Assembly: GCA_002753185.1 (NCBI GenBank)
Contig: PDZX01000003.1
Coordinates: 1-64,000 of the forward strand
Origin: Magnetococcales bacterium WMHbin3
GTDB lineage: Bacteria > Pseudomonadota > Magnetococcia > Magnetococcales > Magnetaquicoccaceae
Reading direction: 5' to 3'
DNA: 64,000 bases
A program made the translations under genes and the position numbers. Position 1 is the stretch's first letter. Each line of letters opens with the position of its first letter. Positions 35,037-45,839 of the stretch are shown piece after piece. Below the pieces are notes generated by a model that searched no databases, was not told the DNA's origin, and saw only the letters and a list, made by a program, of their open reading frames with translations.

Positions 35037-36788
35037 ATGAGACACTCCGTGCCATTGCATGCCGTTCTGTTCGCGGGCGTCGGTTCCCATTTGGATGCCC
35101 GTTTGGGAGATGTGCTGGCCGCCATTGCCCCCGTGGAGCGGGTGGGGGCGCTCGATGATGCGGGGGCCGTGATCAAGCGTCAGCCGGTGGGGGTGATCGT
35201 GACCGAGATCCCGGCGGGCAAGAGCGGGATGACACAGTTGCGCGCCTTTGCGAACACCGGTCCTCGTGTTCCGCTGGTGGCCATCGATGGCGAGGAGCGG
35301 GTGACGCTGGTGGAGCCTCTGGAGGAAGTGACGGCTTCCGCCAGGCAGACCCGCTGCGCCTGGGAGGAGTTGCCGGAGAGGATCAAGGGGTTGTTGCAAT
35401 TGGCCGGGTTGCGTCTGGAGGCCACGTTGCCACGCGAGATCCTGGAGTGTGTCGCGGACAATGTGCGCGAGGGGGGATCCGTGGTGGATCGGGGGATGGT
35501 GGTCACGCGGGTCAATCCGGCGGCCATGAACGCCTGCCGTTTCGTGGGCGTGGTATTGGGACACTCCATGCTGGAGCAGAAGCGGGGATGTATTCCGGAA
35601 ATCGCCCTGGTGTTGCAGCGGGTCATCGCCACGATGAAGGCGGAGTTGAACGTCCATCTGCGTTGCGCCATTCCTGGCGAGGAGAAGACGGAGATCCATC
35701 TCACCGCGACGCCGCTGATGGATTCGGTGGGGTGTTGTCATGGCGCCGTGGCGGTGATTCTGGAGCGGGCCAGTCTGGCCGCCGTGCCGGAGGAGAGCCG
35801 CAACAAGCGGCGGACCTTTCATCGCCTGATCGGGGTGAGCGAGAGGATGCAGGAGGTATACGACCTGATCGAATCCCTGGCCAACAAGGACACCACCACC
35901 CTGATCACCGGGGAGTCGGGGGTTGGCAAGGAGTTGGTGGCTGAGGCGCTCCATTTCAAGGGGCGGCGTGGCCATGGTCCGTTGGTCAAGGTCAACTGTG
36001 CGGCCTTGCAGGACAATCTTTTGGAAAGCGAGTTGTTCGGGCATGTCAAGGGGGCATTCACTGGCGCGGTGCGTGACCGGCCTGGGCGTTTCGAGGTGGC
36101 CAGCGGGGGGACCATCTTCCTGGACGAGATCGGGGACATCTCCATGTCCATGCAGACCCGTCTACTGCGGGTGCTCCAGGAGCGGGAGTTGCAGCGGGTG
36201 GGGGATTCCCGGACCATCAAGGTGGACGTGCGGGTGATTGCGGCCACCAATCGGGTTCTGGAGGAGCAGATCCGGTTGGGTCGTTTCCGGGAGGATCTTT
36301 ATTTTCGTCTCAACGTGGTGGAGATCAACGTGCCGCCGTTGCGCAAGCGGTTGGAGGACATCCCCTTGTTGGTCAATCACTTCATTCAGAAGTTCAATCA
36401 GAAGTACGAAAAGGGGGTTGTCGGGGTACAGGATGGGGTGTTGGAGCTGTTTTTGCAGTACCCGTGGCCGGGCAACATCCGGGAGATGGAGAACGCCGTC
36501 GAGCATGCCTTCGTGGTGGGGGGGGTGAATACCATCCGGGTCAAGCATCTGCCCAAGAATCTGGTCTTGCAGCGCCCCTGCGCGGACCCGGAGGTGGTCG
36601 AGGCCGAAGCCGAGAACACCTGCTGCCTGCCTTCCGCCCCGGTCATTCCGGCGCCGGCTTCCTCGGAAAAGGAGTCCTTGTTGCGCACTTTGGAAGAGGC
36701 CCAATGGAAGAAGAAAAAGGCGGCCAAGTTGCTCGGCATGAGCCGCAGCACCTTGTATCGCAAATTGGAAAAATATGGGATCCGGTGA
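35037..36788 (+). CDS. Sigma-54-dependent transcriptional activator (PAS, AAA+, Fis HTH)
   Basis: 583 aa from the ATG at 35037. The N-terminus (about 1-110) resembles a receiver but I cannot see the phospho-Asp. A PAS-like region (about 125-250) carries several cysteines (NACRF, RGCIPE, LRCAIPG, VGCCHG) that could sense redox or bind metal. The AAA+ domain has Walker A GESGVGKE (about 291), the sigma-54 contact loop GAFTGA (about 338), and Walker B GGTIFLDEIGD. A Fis-type HTH closes it (AAKLLGMSRSTLYRKLEKYGI). It is divergent from the cytochrome operon, with palindromes and a sigma-54 promoter between them. Confidence 0.9.
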   Translation: MRHSVPLHAVLFAGVGSHLDARLGDVLAAIAPVERVGALDDAGAVIKRQPVGVIVTEIPAGKSGMTQLRAFANTGPRVPLVAIDGEERVTLVEPLEEVTASARQTRCAWEELPERIKGLLQLAGLRLEATLPREILECVADNVREGGSVVDRGMVVTRVNPAAMNACRFVGVVLGHSMLEQKRGCIPEIALVLQRVIATMKAELNVHLRCAIPGEEKTEIHLTATPLMDSVGCCHGAVAVILERASLAAVPEESRNKRRTFHRLIGVSERMQEVYDLIESLANKDTTTLITGESGVGKELVAEALHFKGRRGHGPLVKVNCAALQDNLLESELFGHVKGAFTGAVRDRPGRFEVASGGTIFLDEIGDISMSMQTRLLRVLQERELQRVGDSRTIKVDVRVIAATNRVLEEQIRLGRFREDLYFRLNVVEINVPPLRKRLEDIPLLVNHFIQKFNQKYEKGVVGVQDGVLELFLQYPWPGNIREMENAVEHAFVVGGVNTIRVKHLPKNLVLQRPCADPEVVEAEAENTCCLPSAPVIPAPASSEKESLLRTLEEAQWKKKKAAKLLGMSRSTLYRKLEKYGIR

Positions 36789-36792
36789 TCGG

Positions 36793-37032
36793 TCAATGCA
36801 TCTTCATGAGAGCGCCCAACGCCGTGAAGCCGGCGATCATGATGCCGCCCAGGCGGGTGGTCATGCGGTATTCGAGTTCCTTCAAGCGCGCGTCCAGGTA
36901 CTCCTTGGTCACCAGTTGTTCGCTGGCGACGGAGGATAACGCCTTGGCCTGTGCCTTGGCCTGTGCCTCCGGGACGCCAGCAGCCACCAGTTCTTCAACG
37001 AACGCCAACGTGTCGAACGTAATGGTGGCCAT
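36793..37032 (-). CDS. Small DUF1640-like coiled-coil membrane protein
   Basis: 79 aa. MATITFDTLAFVEELVAAGVPEAQAKA is the full N-terminus of DUF1640/CCDC90-type proteins, followed by a coiled coil and a C-terminal hydrophobic helix (GGIMIAGFTALGALM). It resembles the shorter copy at 27521-27775. It lies 28 bp after an orphan HigA and converges with the sigma-54 activator. Function unknown. Confidence 0.65.
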   Translation of the reverse strand: MATITFDTLAFVEELVAAGVPEAQAKAQAKALSSVASEQLVTKEYLDARLKELEYRMTTRLGGIMIAGFTALGALMKMH

Positions 37033-37060
37033 GCGCGATTCTTTGGTTTTTTCCGTGGCG

Positions 37061-37408
37061 TCATGCGGCATGAAGCGGAATAATCTCCATGCGCAATCGA
37101 TCCAGCATGGCATCCTTGGCGGTTTCCATATCGTACCTGGTTTGCAAGCCCAGCCAGTATTCCTGGGATTGATCGAAAAACAAACCCAGCCGCAAGGCCA
37201 TTTCCGCCGTCACCGGACGATGGGCATGGAGGATATGGCTGATCCGCATGGCCGAAGTACCAATCGATTTGGCCAGCCGATATTGACGGATTCCCAGTTC
37301 ATCCATGATCTCCTTGAGAAACGCGCCAGGATGAATGGGTGGGATATGCTCCCCGGTGGCGATCTCCTCCAGGTCGAGATGTTGAATTTCCCCCATACGA
37401 ATGGTCAT
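37061..37408 (-). CDS. HigA-type antitoxin (XRE family), no HigB partner
   Basis: 115 aa. PPIHPGAFLKEIMDELGIRQYRLAKSIGTSAMRISHILHAHRPVTAEMALRL is the classic HigA family signature, with a helix-turn-helix, and FDQSQEYWLGLQTRYDMETAK follows. AAGGA lies before the ATG. HigB toxin is normally encoded just upstream, but here the hybrid kinase gene is upstream and a DUF1640-like gene downstream. It may be an orphan regulator or the survivor of a lost module. Confidence 0.85.
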   Translation of the reverse strand: MTIRMGEIQHLDLEEIATGEHIPPIHPGAFLKEIMDELGIRQYRLAKSIGTSAMRISHILHAHRPVTAEMALRLGLFFDQSQEYWLGLQTRYDMETAKDAMLDRLRMEIIPLHAA

Positions 37409-37436
37409 GTATAATCCTTAATTATTGTCAACAGCA

Positions 37437-39355
<1,919 letters not shown>

Positions 39356-39359
<4 letters not shown>

Positions 39360-41767
39360 GGCGCAATGGTTCTCATATTCAGCCAGAGGTGCATCATGGA
39401 CAACAGTTTGTTCGTGTCCACGGGTTTGGAGAGATAATCCGACGCCCCGGCCTCCAGACAGCGCAGCCGCTCTCCCGGCAGCGCCCTGGAGGTCAATACC
39501 AGGATGGGCAGATCCCGCCAGGCGGGGCGACGGCGGATTTCGTCCAACACGGCATAGCCGTTTCGATCGGGCAGCATGACATCCAACAGGACGAGATCGA
39601 CCGGCGCTTCCGCCTGCAATCGTTCCAGGGCCACATGACCGTTTTCCGCCATGATCACCTCGCCCCCTTTCTCCTCCAGCAGGTTGGTCATGGCGAAGAC
39701 ATTGCGGATATCGTCATCCACCAGCAGGATGCGTTTGCCTGCCAGGGTGTGTTCGGGCGCGGCAGGTAGCGGTTGCGGGGCGGGTGTGGCATTGGGCGCG
39801 AGATCCGGGGCGGCTTCGGCGATGGCGGCCAGAAAACGACCGCACTCCAGCGAGAGCGCCCCCTGGCCCAGGGTTGGTGGGATCACCTGCGCCTCTTCCG
39901 GCAGCGCCAGCCCGGCGGCCAGGTCGGCGCGGGTGGTCAGATACAGGATCGGGCAGCGGGGCCGCCGCACGGCCTTGCGCAGATGGAGCAGCAGGTTGTT
40001 GGTGTCCTGGTCGGGCAACTCCCCGCTGATGACGATGGCCAGGGGCTGAAAATGGTGGGCCAGAAACAGGGCCGCTCCCCGGTCCCCGGCCACGATCACC
40101 CGCAAATCCCGCGCGCCGGCGAGTTCGCTGATGTGGCGCATCCGGTCGAACTCCCGGCCCACCACCAGGATGGCGTGGTCGTCAGGGCGGAGCGTACGTC
40201 GGTCATCCCGCATGCCGTCGATTTCGTTCGTTTCGGGGGAAGGTGGCGCTTCGGTCTCCCGCATGGGCAACCAGAGGGTGAACACGCTGCCATGTCCCAC
40301 GGTGCTGACCAGTTCGACGCGACCGTTCAGCAGGTGGCTCAACTCCTGGCAGATGGTCAGTCCCAGGCCGGTGCCGCCATACTTGCGGTTGAGGCCGTCG
40401 TCGAGTTGTTTGAACGGCTCGAAGACTGCGGTCTGTTGATCGCCGGGAATGCCGATGCCGGTATCCTCCACGGCAATGGTCAGCCACTCCCCGTTTCCTT
40501 CCGGGCGTCGCGTGCGCAGGATGACCGTGACCTGTCCGGCGGGGGTGAATTTGATGGCGTTGGAGATCAGATTCTTCAGAATCTGCTCCACCCGCATCCG
40601 ATCCGTGTGGATGGCGTGGGGCAGGGGTTCCTCGAAGAGGATCCGGAACTCCAGCCCCTTTTCGCGCGCGACATGGGTGAACAGCCGTTCGAGATTGGAG
40701 GCCAGATCGGTCAACCGGATCGGGGTGTTGAAAATGCGGATGCGTCCGGCCTCGATGCGCGCCAGATCCAGGATTTCGTCGATGAGCGTCAGCAGATCGG
40801 AACCGGCGGCATGGATGGTGGAGGCGAACTCCACCTGCTTGTCGGTCAGATTGCCCGGTTTGTTCTCCCCGAGGAGACGCGCGAGAATGAGCAGGCTGTT
40901 GAGCGGGGAGCGCAACTCGTGGGACATGTTGGCGAGAAAACGGGATTTGTAACCGCTTTCTTTTTCCAGTTGTTCGATGGTGCCCCGGAGCACTTGTTGG
41001 TTGATGGCCAGGGTCTCGGCTTGCCGCCGGGTCTGATCGAGCAGTTTGCGGTTGGCCAGGCCTGTCTGCACGCCGGAGAAGGCGCGGGCGATGGAGTCGC
41101 CGATCCGTTCGAGGAATCCGGCATGCCATTTCTCGAAGGGGCGAACGGCCCCCAAGGCCAGGACGCCCTTCACCTGATCCTCGTGCAGCAGCGGCACGGC
41201 CAGGAGATGGTTGGGGACCACTTCCATGAGTTCGGCCTGCATGCGCAAGGAGTCGATGGGGGTGTTGGAGAGCCAGGTGAGCTTGCGATGCACCGCGATT
41301 TCGCCCAGGACCCCTTCCCCCGGTTGCAGGGTGCGTGATGGCGCCCGGTCGGGGAGGATCCCGTAGCTGGCGGTCAGATGGAGTTTGCCGTCCGTTCCCG
41401 CCAGGTAGAGCAGGCCGCTGTCTGCCGACATGTTGTCGGCCAGGCAGCGCAGGATGATCTCCCCCAACTCCTCCGGATCGGTCACGTTGCGCATTTTTTG
41501 TTGCGTTTCGACCAGTCCGTTCTGGATTTTCTGACGTGACCGCAACTCCCGCATGCAGGGGAGATGGAAGAAAACGATCAGGATCGCCAGATTCCAGACG
41601 ACCATGCCGAGCACGTGCGCCACCCTGGCCCATGCATGATCGTTTTCGAAGTGCGCCAGTCCGATCGTGGCCAGCGTCTCGCCCGCGCCCAGCAGCAGCA
41701 GGATCGCGACGAAGCGCGACAGCGTCGCGTGGCGGACGAGGATATCGTGCAGTGTGCGTCGGTTCAT
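39356..41767 (-). CDS. Membrane hybrid histidine kinase, GAF-HisKA-HATPase-pseudoREC-REC
   Basis: 803 aa from 41767; an ATG at 41824 is also possible. Two N-terminal membrane helices (FVAILLLLGAGETLATIGLA, VAHVLGMVVWNLAILIVFF) are followed by a GAF-type sensor (about 115-250), HisKA with MSHELRSPLN, and HATPase (NLISNAIKFTP, DTGIGIPG, GGTGLGL). Then comes a receiver-like region in which the phosphoacceptor is replaced (LAIVISGELPDQDT). A canonical receiver closes it (VDLVLLDVMLPDRNG). It is translationally coupled to the following hybrid kinase, suggesting a relay. Confidence 0.92.
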
Positions 41768-41879
41768 CTCACAGGTGTGCCCGGTTGGGTGCGGCAGGAT
41801 GGGAGCCGCGTGATCCCGTCTCATGCGGGACCATATTCACTCAATCGGGTGCCGGGATCAAGCGCCAATTGCATGCGCA

Positions 41880-41922
41880 CCCTGGACGTGGCGGAACAAT
41901 CCTATGTCAGCCACGTCCAGGG
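41880..41922. terminator. 13-bp perfect hairpin between chemoreceptor and kinase genes
   Basis: CCCTGGACGTGGC (41880-41892) and GCCACGTCCAGGG (41910-41922) are perfect complements around 17 bp. It lies just after the chemoreceptor stop on its strand, so it is placed like a terminator. There is no T-run after the stem on that strand; a T-run lies on the other strand 12 bases away. It may instead protect the mRNA end. Confidence 0.5.
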
Positions 41923-41939
41923 CGTCACGTCCTGTTTTT

Positions 41940-43943
41940 TTAGAAACTCTCGAACTCATCATCCGAGGTGGGCTTGCCATTGTGGCGCGCATCCCGGGCA
42001 GGGGTTGGCGGGGGGAGCGCCTTGACGGCGTGCTGGGGCAAACGCGCCGGTGTGGCTTGGCGCCGGGCCGCCGACGGGGGGGAGATGGCGTGGGAGGAGG
42101 CCTCGTCCGTCTTGAAGAAGGACATGGTCTGTCGCAAAAGATCCGCCTGGGCGCTCAACTCCTCGGCGGTGGCGGCCATCTCCTCGGAGGAGCCGGCGTT
42201 TTGCTGAATCACCTGGTCGAGTTGCTGGATCGCCTTGTTGATCTGATCGGCGCCTTGATTCTGCTCGCGGCTCGATGCGGCGATCTCTTGAATCAGCTCG
42301 GCGGTCCTGCGGATGTCCGGCACCAGCTTGTTGATGATCGTGCCGGCCTCCTCGGCCACCACCACGCTGCTGGCCGACAGATGACTGATCTCCCCGGCGG
42401 CGGTTTGGCTGCGTTCGGCCAGTTTGCGCACCTCGGCGGCCACCACCGCGAATCCTTTGCCATGTTCCCCGGCCCGCGCCGCCTCGATGGCCGCGTTGAG
42501 CGCCAACAGGTTGGTCTGGCGGGCGATCTCCTCGATGATGGAAATCTTGCTGGCGATCTCCTTCATGGCCGTCACCGCCTTGACGACCGCCTCGCCGCCG
42601 TTGCTGGCGTCCCGCGAGGCATCGGTGGCGATCCGTTCGGTGATCTGCGCATTTTCCATGTTCTTCTGAATGGTGCTGGTCATCTCCTCCATGGCCGACG
42701 AGGTCTCCTCGATGCTGGCCGCCTGGGAGGATGCCCCCTCGGCCAGGTTTTGCGCCGAATCGGAGAGTTGCTGGGAACCGGCGGTGACGTTCACCACGGA
42801 TTGCGCCACCTCTTCCACCACCGAACGCAACCTGGACGCCATCTCGTCGATGGAACGCGACATCTGTCCCAGTTCATCCGCACGGTCGGTGGCGCAGTGA
42901 ATGCCGAGATTCCCCCCGGCCATGCGCGTCATGTTGTCGATGCTGCCGGTGATCGCATTGGCCATGTTCCGGGAAAAGAGGTAGCCGATCACGATGCCGA
43001 TCAGGATCGCCAGCAAGGCGCCGATCAGGATGAGCGATTCGGAACTGGCGACCTCGTTCTCCAGTTTTTTCTGCTGCCCTTCCACCACCTCGTCCACCAG
43101 CTTGTTCAGATCGTGCCTGGCGGCGATCATGCTCTTTTCCTCGTTTTCCAGTTCGTGCAACTGGGCCAGGAGTCCGTCGAACTCGTGCTGGTAGTTGGCG
43201 AACGCCGCCTCGGCGCGCTTGGCTACCTCGATATCCTTGGGATCGCGGAAAACGCCCGCCATTTCGGTGGCGAGTTTCTTGGCCTTTTCCAGTCCGGAAC
43301 GGGTCCGCTCCACCTGTTTGGCATCCTTGCCCCCGGAGAGGATCACCTCCTTCTCCCCCAGACGGGCATCGAGGAACAACAATCCCATTTCGCTGCTGTG
43401 ATTGATGTTCTGGATGCGGCCCGCCAGTTGCGCTTGCATCTCCTTGTATCCGGCGTAGGCGTTGAGCCGGTCACCGATGCCGCGCAGTTTGTCGGACTGG
43501 CTTTTTTCCAGCACATGCACCGCTTCGAGCACGGTGCGCGAGGCGGCGCGCATCTTCTCCATCTCCTCGGTGAGTTTCTTGTCTCCCGCCACCAGGGCGG
43601 TGAAGAGCTTTTCATACCCATCGGTCTTCTGAATTACATGCTGCATATGCTCTTTGTCAACCGGATCCTTGAAGCTCTCTCGCTCCTCTGCGGCCCTCTT
43701 TTTGATCTCACCGCCCGCCTTTGTGATATCGTTCAGATGTTTCGCATCCCGGTCCTCGATGAAGTTGCGCTCTGCCCGCAAGATATTGGTGGCATCGTCC
43801 TGAATGGCGACCATGTTGGTGGTGTGATGGATCCGTCCGATCACGCTGTCCAGGCTTCTCCATCCGTTCGCGGCGATCAGGACCGTGATCACCAGGATGG
43901 CGCCGAAGCCGAGCAGCATCTTTCCCATGATGTTGAGTTTCAT
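41940..43943 (-). CDS. Methyl-accepting chemotaxis protein
   Basis: 667 aa. One N-terminal membrane helix, a helical periplasmic sensing domain of about 260 residues (HBM-like), a second helix ([20 protein letters not shown]), HAMP, then the signalling domain with the conserved hairpin tip ([44 protein letters not shown]). A Pro-rich linker leads to a C-terminal DDEFESF, which could be a tether for CheR/CheB like the NWETF pentapeptide. It begins 35 bp after a periplasmic carbonic anhydrase gene and is probably in the same operon. Confidence 0.93.
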   Translation of the reverse strand: MKLNIMGKMLLGFGAILVITVLIAANGWRSLDSVIGRIHHTTNMVAIQDDATNILRAERNFIEDRDAKHLNDITKAGGEIKKRAAEERESFKDPVDKEHMQHVIQKTDGYEKLFTALVAGDKKLTEEMEKMRAASRTVLEAVHVLEKSQSDKLRGIGDRLNAYAGYKEMQAQLAGRIQNINHSSEMGLLFLDARLGEKEVILSGGKDAKQVERTRSGLEKAKKLATEMAGVFRDPKDIEVAKRAEAAFANYQHEFDGLLAQLHELENEEKSMIAARHDLNKLVDEVVEGQQKKLENEVASSESLILIGALLAILIGIVIGYLFSRNMANAITGSIDNMTRMAGGNLGIHCATDRADELGQMSRSIDEMASRLRSVVEEVAQSVVNVTAGSQQLSDSAQNLAEGASSQAASIEETSSAMEEMTSTIQKNMENAQITERIATDASRDASNGGEAVVKAVTAMKEIASKISIIEEIARQTNLLALNAAIEAARAGEHGKGFAVVAAEVRKLAERSQTAAGEISHLSASSVVVAEEAGTIINKLVPDIRRTAELIQEIAASSREQNQGADQINKAIQQLDQVIQQNAGSSEEMAATAEELSAQADLLRQTMSFFKTDEASSHAISPPSAARRQATPARLPQHAVKALPPPTPARDARHNGKPTSDDEFESF

Positions 43944-43978
43944 TGTTTTTTCCTTTTATGGCATCGAGGGGGTTGGGG

Positions 43979-44674
43979 TTACAGCCATTCCACCTTGCCG
44001 TTTTCGACGTGATAGAGCGCTCCAACGACTTTAAGTTTGCCGTTCATGCGGAAGTTATATAATTCCTCGCTGCCGGAGAGCAGATCCTGGATCGACTGCT
44101 GCACGTTTTCCTTGATGGCATCCAGAATCAGGGCATCTCCGCTTGCGCCCTTGGCCTTGGCCCGCTGCGCGGCCGGGCCGATCCCCGACACCAATTGCGG
44201 GATGCTGCCGCCGACCTTGTCGCCCTTGACCACGGCGGTCACCGCCCCGCACCTGGTATGGCCGAGGACCACGAGCAGCGGGGTCATCAGATGACCGACG
44301 CCGTATTCGCTGGTGCCGATCTCGTCCGTCCGGGCCACGTTGCCCGCCACCCGGATGACGAACAGATCGCCGATGCCCCGGTCGAAGACGTATTCCACCG
44401 GCACGCGGGAATCCGAGCAGGAGATGATGGTGACAAAGGGGTGCTGGCCTTTGGCGGAGGTCTCTTCGATGCGCTGCATCGACAGATTGGGCCGTTCCGT
44501 CTTGCCGGCCAGGAAGCGGGCGTTGCCCTCCTTGAGCAGTTGCAGCGCCTGCTCCGGCGACATGGTCGGATGGAATTCCCCGCTGGCGCGGGCGAGTCCC
44601 GGGGCCAGCATGGCGCCCAAGCCGATGGCCATGCCCCGCAGCACGTGGCGCCGGGTGATGACGTGATTGCACAT
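43979..44674 (-). CDS. Tat-exported beta-carbonic anhydrase
   Basis: 231 aa. The N-terminus TRRHVLRGMAIGLGAMLAPGLARA is a twin-arginine signal. The mature enzyme has the beta-class zinc site: SCSDSRVPVE (Cys and Asp-Arg dyad) and GHTRCGAV (His and Cys). RVAGNVA is also typical. It interconverts CO2 and bicarbonate, here in the periplasm. An AGGAG site precedes the ATG. A chemoreceptor gene follows 35 bp downstream. A 9-bp inverted repeat lies just upstream of the gene. Confidence 0.92.
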   Translation of the reverse strand: MCNHVITRRHVLRGMAIGLGAMLAPGLARASGEFHPTMSPEQALQLLKEGNARFLAGKTERPNLSMQRIEETSAKGQHPFVTIISCSDSRVPVEYVFDRGIGDLFVIRVAGNVARTDEIGTSEYGVGHLMTPLLVVLGHTRCGAVTAVVKGDKVGGSIPQLVSGIGPAAQRAKAKGASGDALILDAIKENVQQSIQDLLSGSEELYNFRMNGKLKVVGALYHVENGKVEWL

Positions 44675-44692
44675 GGTACGAGGCTCCTGTTC

Positions 44693-44730
44693 GAATGGTT
44701 GGTATTCGCAATAAATTTATTCAACCATTC
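44693..44730. promoter_or_regulatory. 9-bp inverted repeat upstream of carbonic anhydrase gene
   Basis: GAATGGTTG (44693-44701) and CAACCATTC (44722-44730) are perfect complements around a 20-bp AT-rich spacer, 19 bp from the carbonic anhydrase start. A second pair, CATGT-CGTATC-ACATG, is at 44776-44791. Both could be operators for the nearby NarL-type regulator, or the first could form an mRNA leader hairpin. Confidence 0.4.
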
Positions 44731-44838
44731 AAGCATGTCTTGCGTGGTATGCAAAAGCGTACACATCATCAATTGCATGTCGTATCACATGTCATTGATT
44801 GCCGTTCCCATGACGGCAAGATGGGGGAAGGTGCCGGA

Positions 44839-45474
44839 TTATTTGATCAAATCGTGCTTGAATGCGTAGTGCGTGAGTTGGGCGTTGTTCTCCATGCCGA
44901 GCTTGTGCAACAGGCGGGTGCGATAGGAACTGATCGCGGAAACGCTCAGGGAAAGCTCCTCGGCGATGCGGGTGACGGTCTGGCCGCCGGCGATGCGGCA
45001 CAGCACGGTGAATTCCCGATTGGAGAGGCGGGTATGCGGGGGAGAGTCCGGCGAGGGGTTGCCGATCTCCTCCAGGATGACGTCGGCCACCTCCTCGTCG
45101 AGGTGGCGCAGTCCCCTGGCCACTTTGCGGATGGCGTGCAGGAGTTGTTGCAGGCCGCAGTCCTTGGTCAGATAGCCCCTGGCCCCGGCGCGGATGAAGC
45201 GGCTGGCCAGCATCTGGTCGCGATGCATGGTGAGGATCACCACCGGCAGCACCGGCATCAGGCGTTTGATCTGGACGACCAGTTCCAGGGCGCTCTTGCC
45301 GGGCATGGAGACATCCAGCAGCACCAGGTCCCAGGCGCCTTTCCTGAGTGTCGTCAGGAGCAGATCGCCGTTGTCCACCTCGCCGGTGATGCGCATGTCG
45401 TCGCGTTCCGCCAGGATGCGTTTCAGCCCTTCGCGGAAGATGGAGTGATCATCGGCCAGCAGGATGCGGATCAT
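44839..45474 (-). CDS. NarL/LuxR-family response regulator
   Basis: 211 aa. The receiver has DD at residues 8-9, phosphoacceptor Asp54 (LVLLDVSMPGKSALE), the T in VVILTMHRD, and Lys in GYLTKD. The C-terminal LuxR HTH reads LSNREFTVLCRIAGGQTVTRIAEELSLSVSAISSYRTRLLHKLG. Its likely kinase is the HisKA_3 protein at 45836-46969, separated only by a decayed gene. It should regulate transcription; targets are unknown. Confidence 0.93.
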   Translation of the reverse strand: MIRILLADDHSIFREGLKRILAERDDMRITGEVDNGDLLLTTLRKGAWDLVLLDVSMPGKSALELVVQIKRLMPVLPVVILTMHRDQMLASRFIRAGARGYLTKDCGLQQLLHAIRKVARGLRHLDEEVADVILEEIGNPSPDSPPHTRLSNREFTVLCRIAGGQTVTRIAEELSLSVSAISSYRTRLLHKLGMENNAQLTHYAFKHDLIK

Positions 45475-45482
45475 GGATTTGT

Positions 45483-45839
45483 CTAAAGAAAGATCGCCTG
45501 CAAGGAGTCGGCCTTGAAAATCTTGCGTGCCCAGGCATTGAGATCGTCCATGGCGGCGGCGGTTACCTGCTGTTGGACCGATTCCGGCACGAGGCCGAAG
45601 CGTTCTTGCAACGGATCGAGCAGCATTTCCGCCTTGCCCTCCAGCCTGCCCTTGCGCATCCCGATTCTTTCCATGCTCGTGATATAAGGCATTGTCTGAT
45701 TCTCCTTGCAGTTAGACGGTTTTTGCAAAAATTGGTTATTCTGGGAAAAAAATTCTATAGATTAATTAAAATACCCTTTTAGAATATATTTCCAAGGCGA
45801 GTCGTATTCATCTGACGGTAGGATATCCTCATCCGTCAT
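45483..45839 (-). pseudogene. Decayed Rpn/DUF4351 family gene (stop, frameshift, internal deletion)
   Basis: The frame begins with an ATG (45837-45839) in an ATGA overlap with the kinase stop. It reads DEYDSPWKYILKGYF, matching DQFDVPWKEIVESYF of the intact copy at 26545-27483, then a TAA. The next frame continues LIYRIFFPE, also matching the family, before another stop. The middle, about 190 residues, is missing. The original frame then resumes with MPYITSMERIGMRKGR... and ends AMDDLNAWARKIFKADSLQAIFL, the family tail. A ribosome binding site-like AAGGAG precedes an internal ATG at 45692, so a 69-residue tail peptide could still be made. Confidence 0.8.

Noticed and set aside
37409-37436. 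TTGACA and TATACA before higA
   Set aside because: The spacing is about 12 bp, too short for a sigma-70 promoter.
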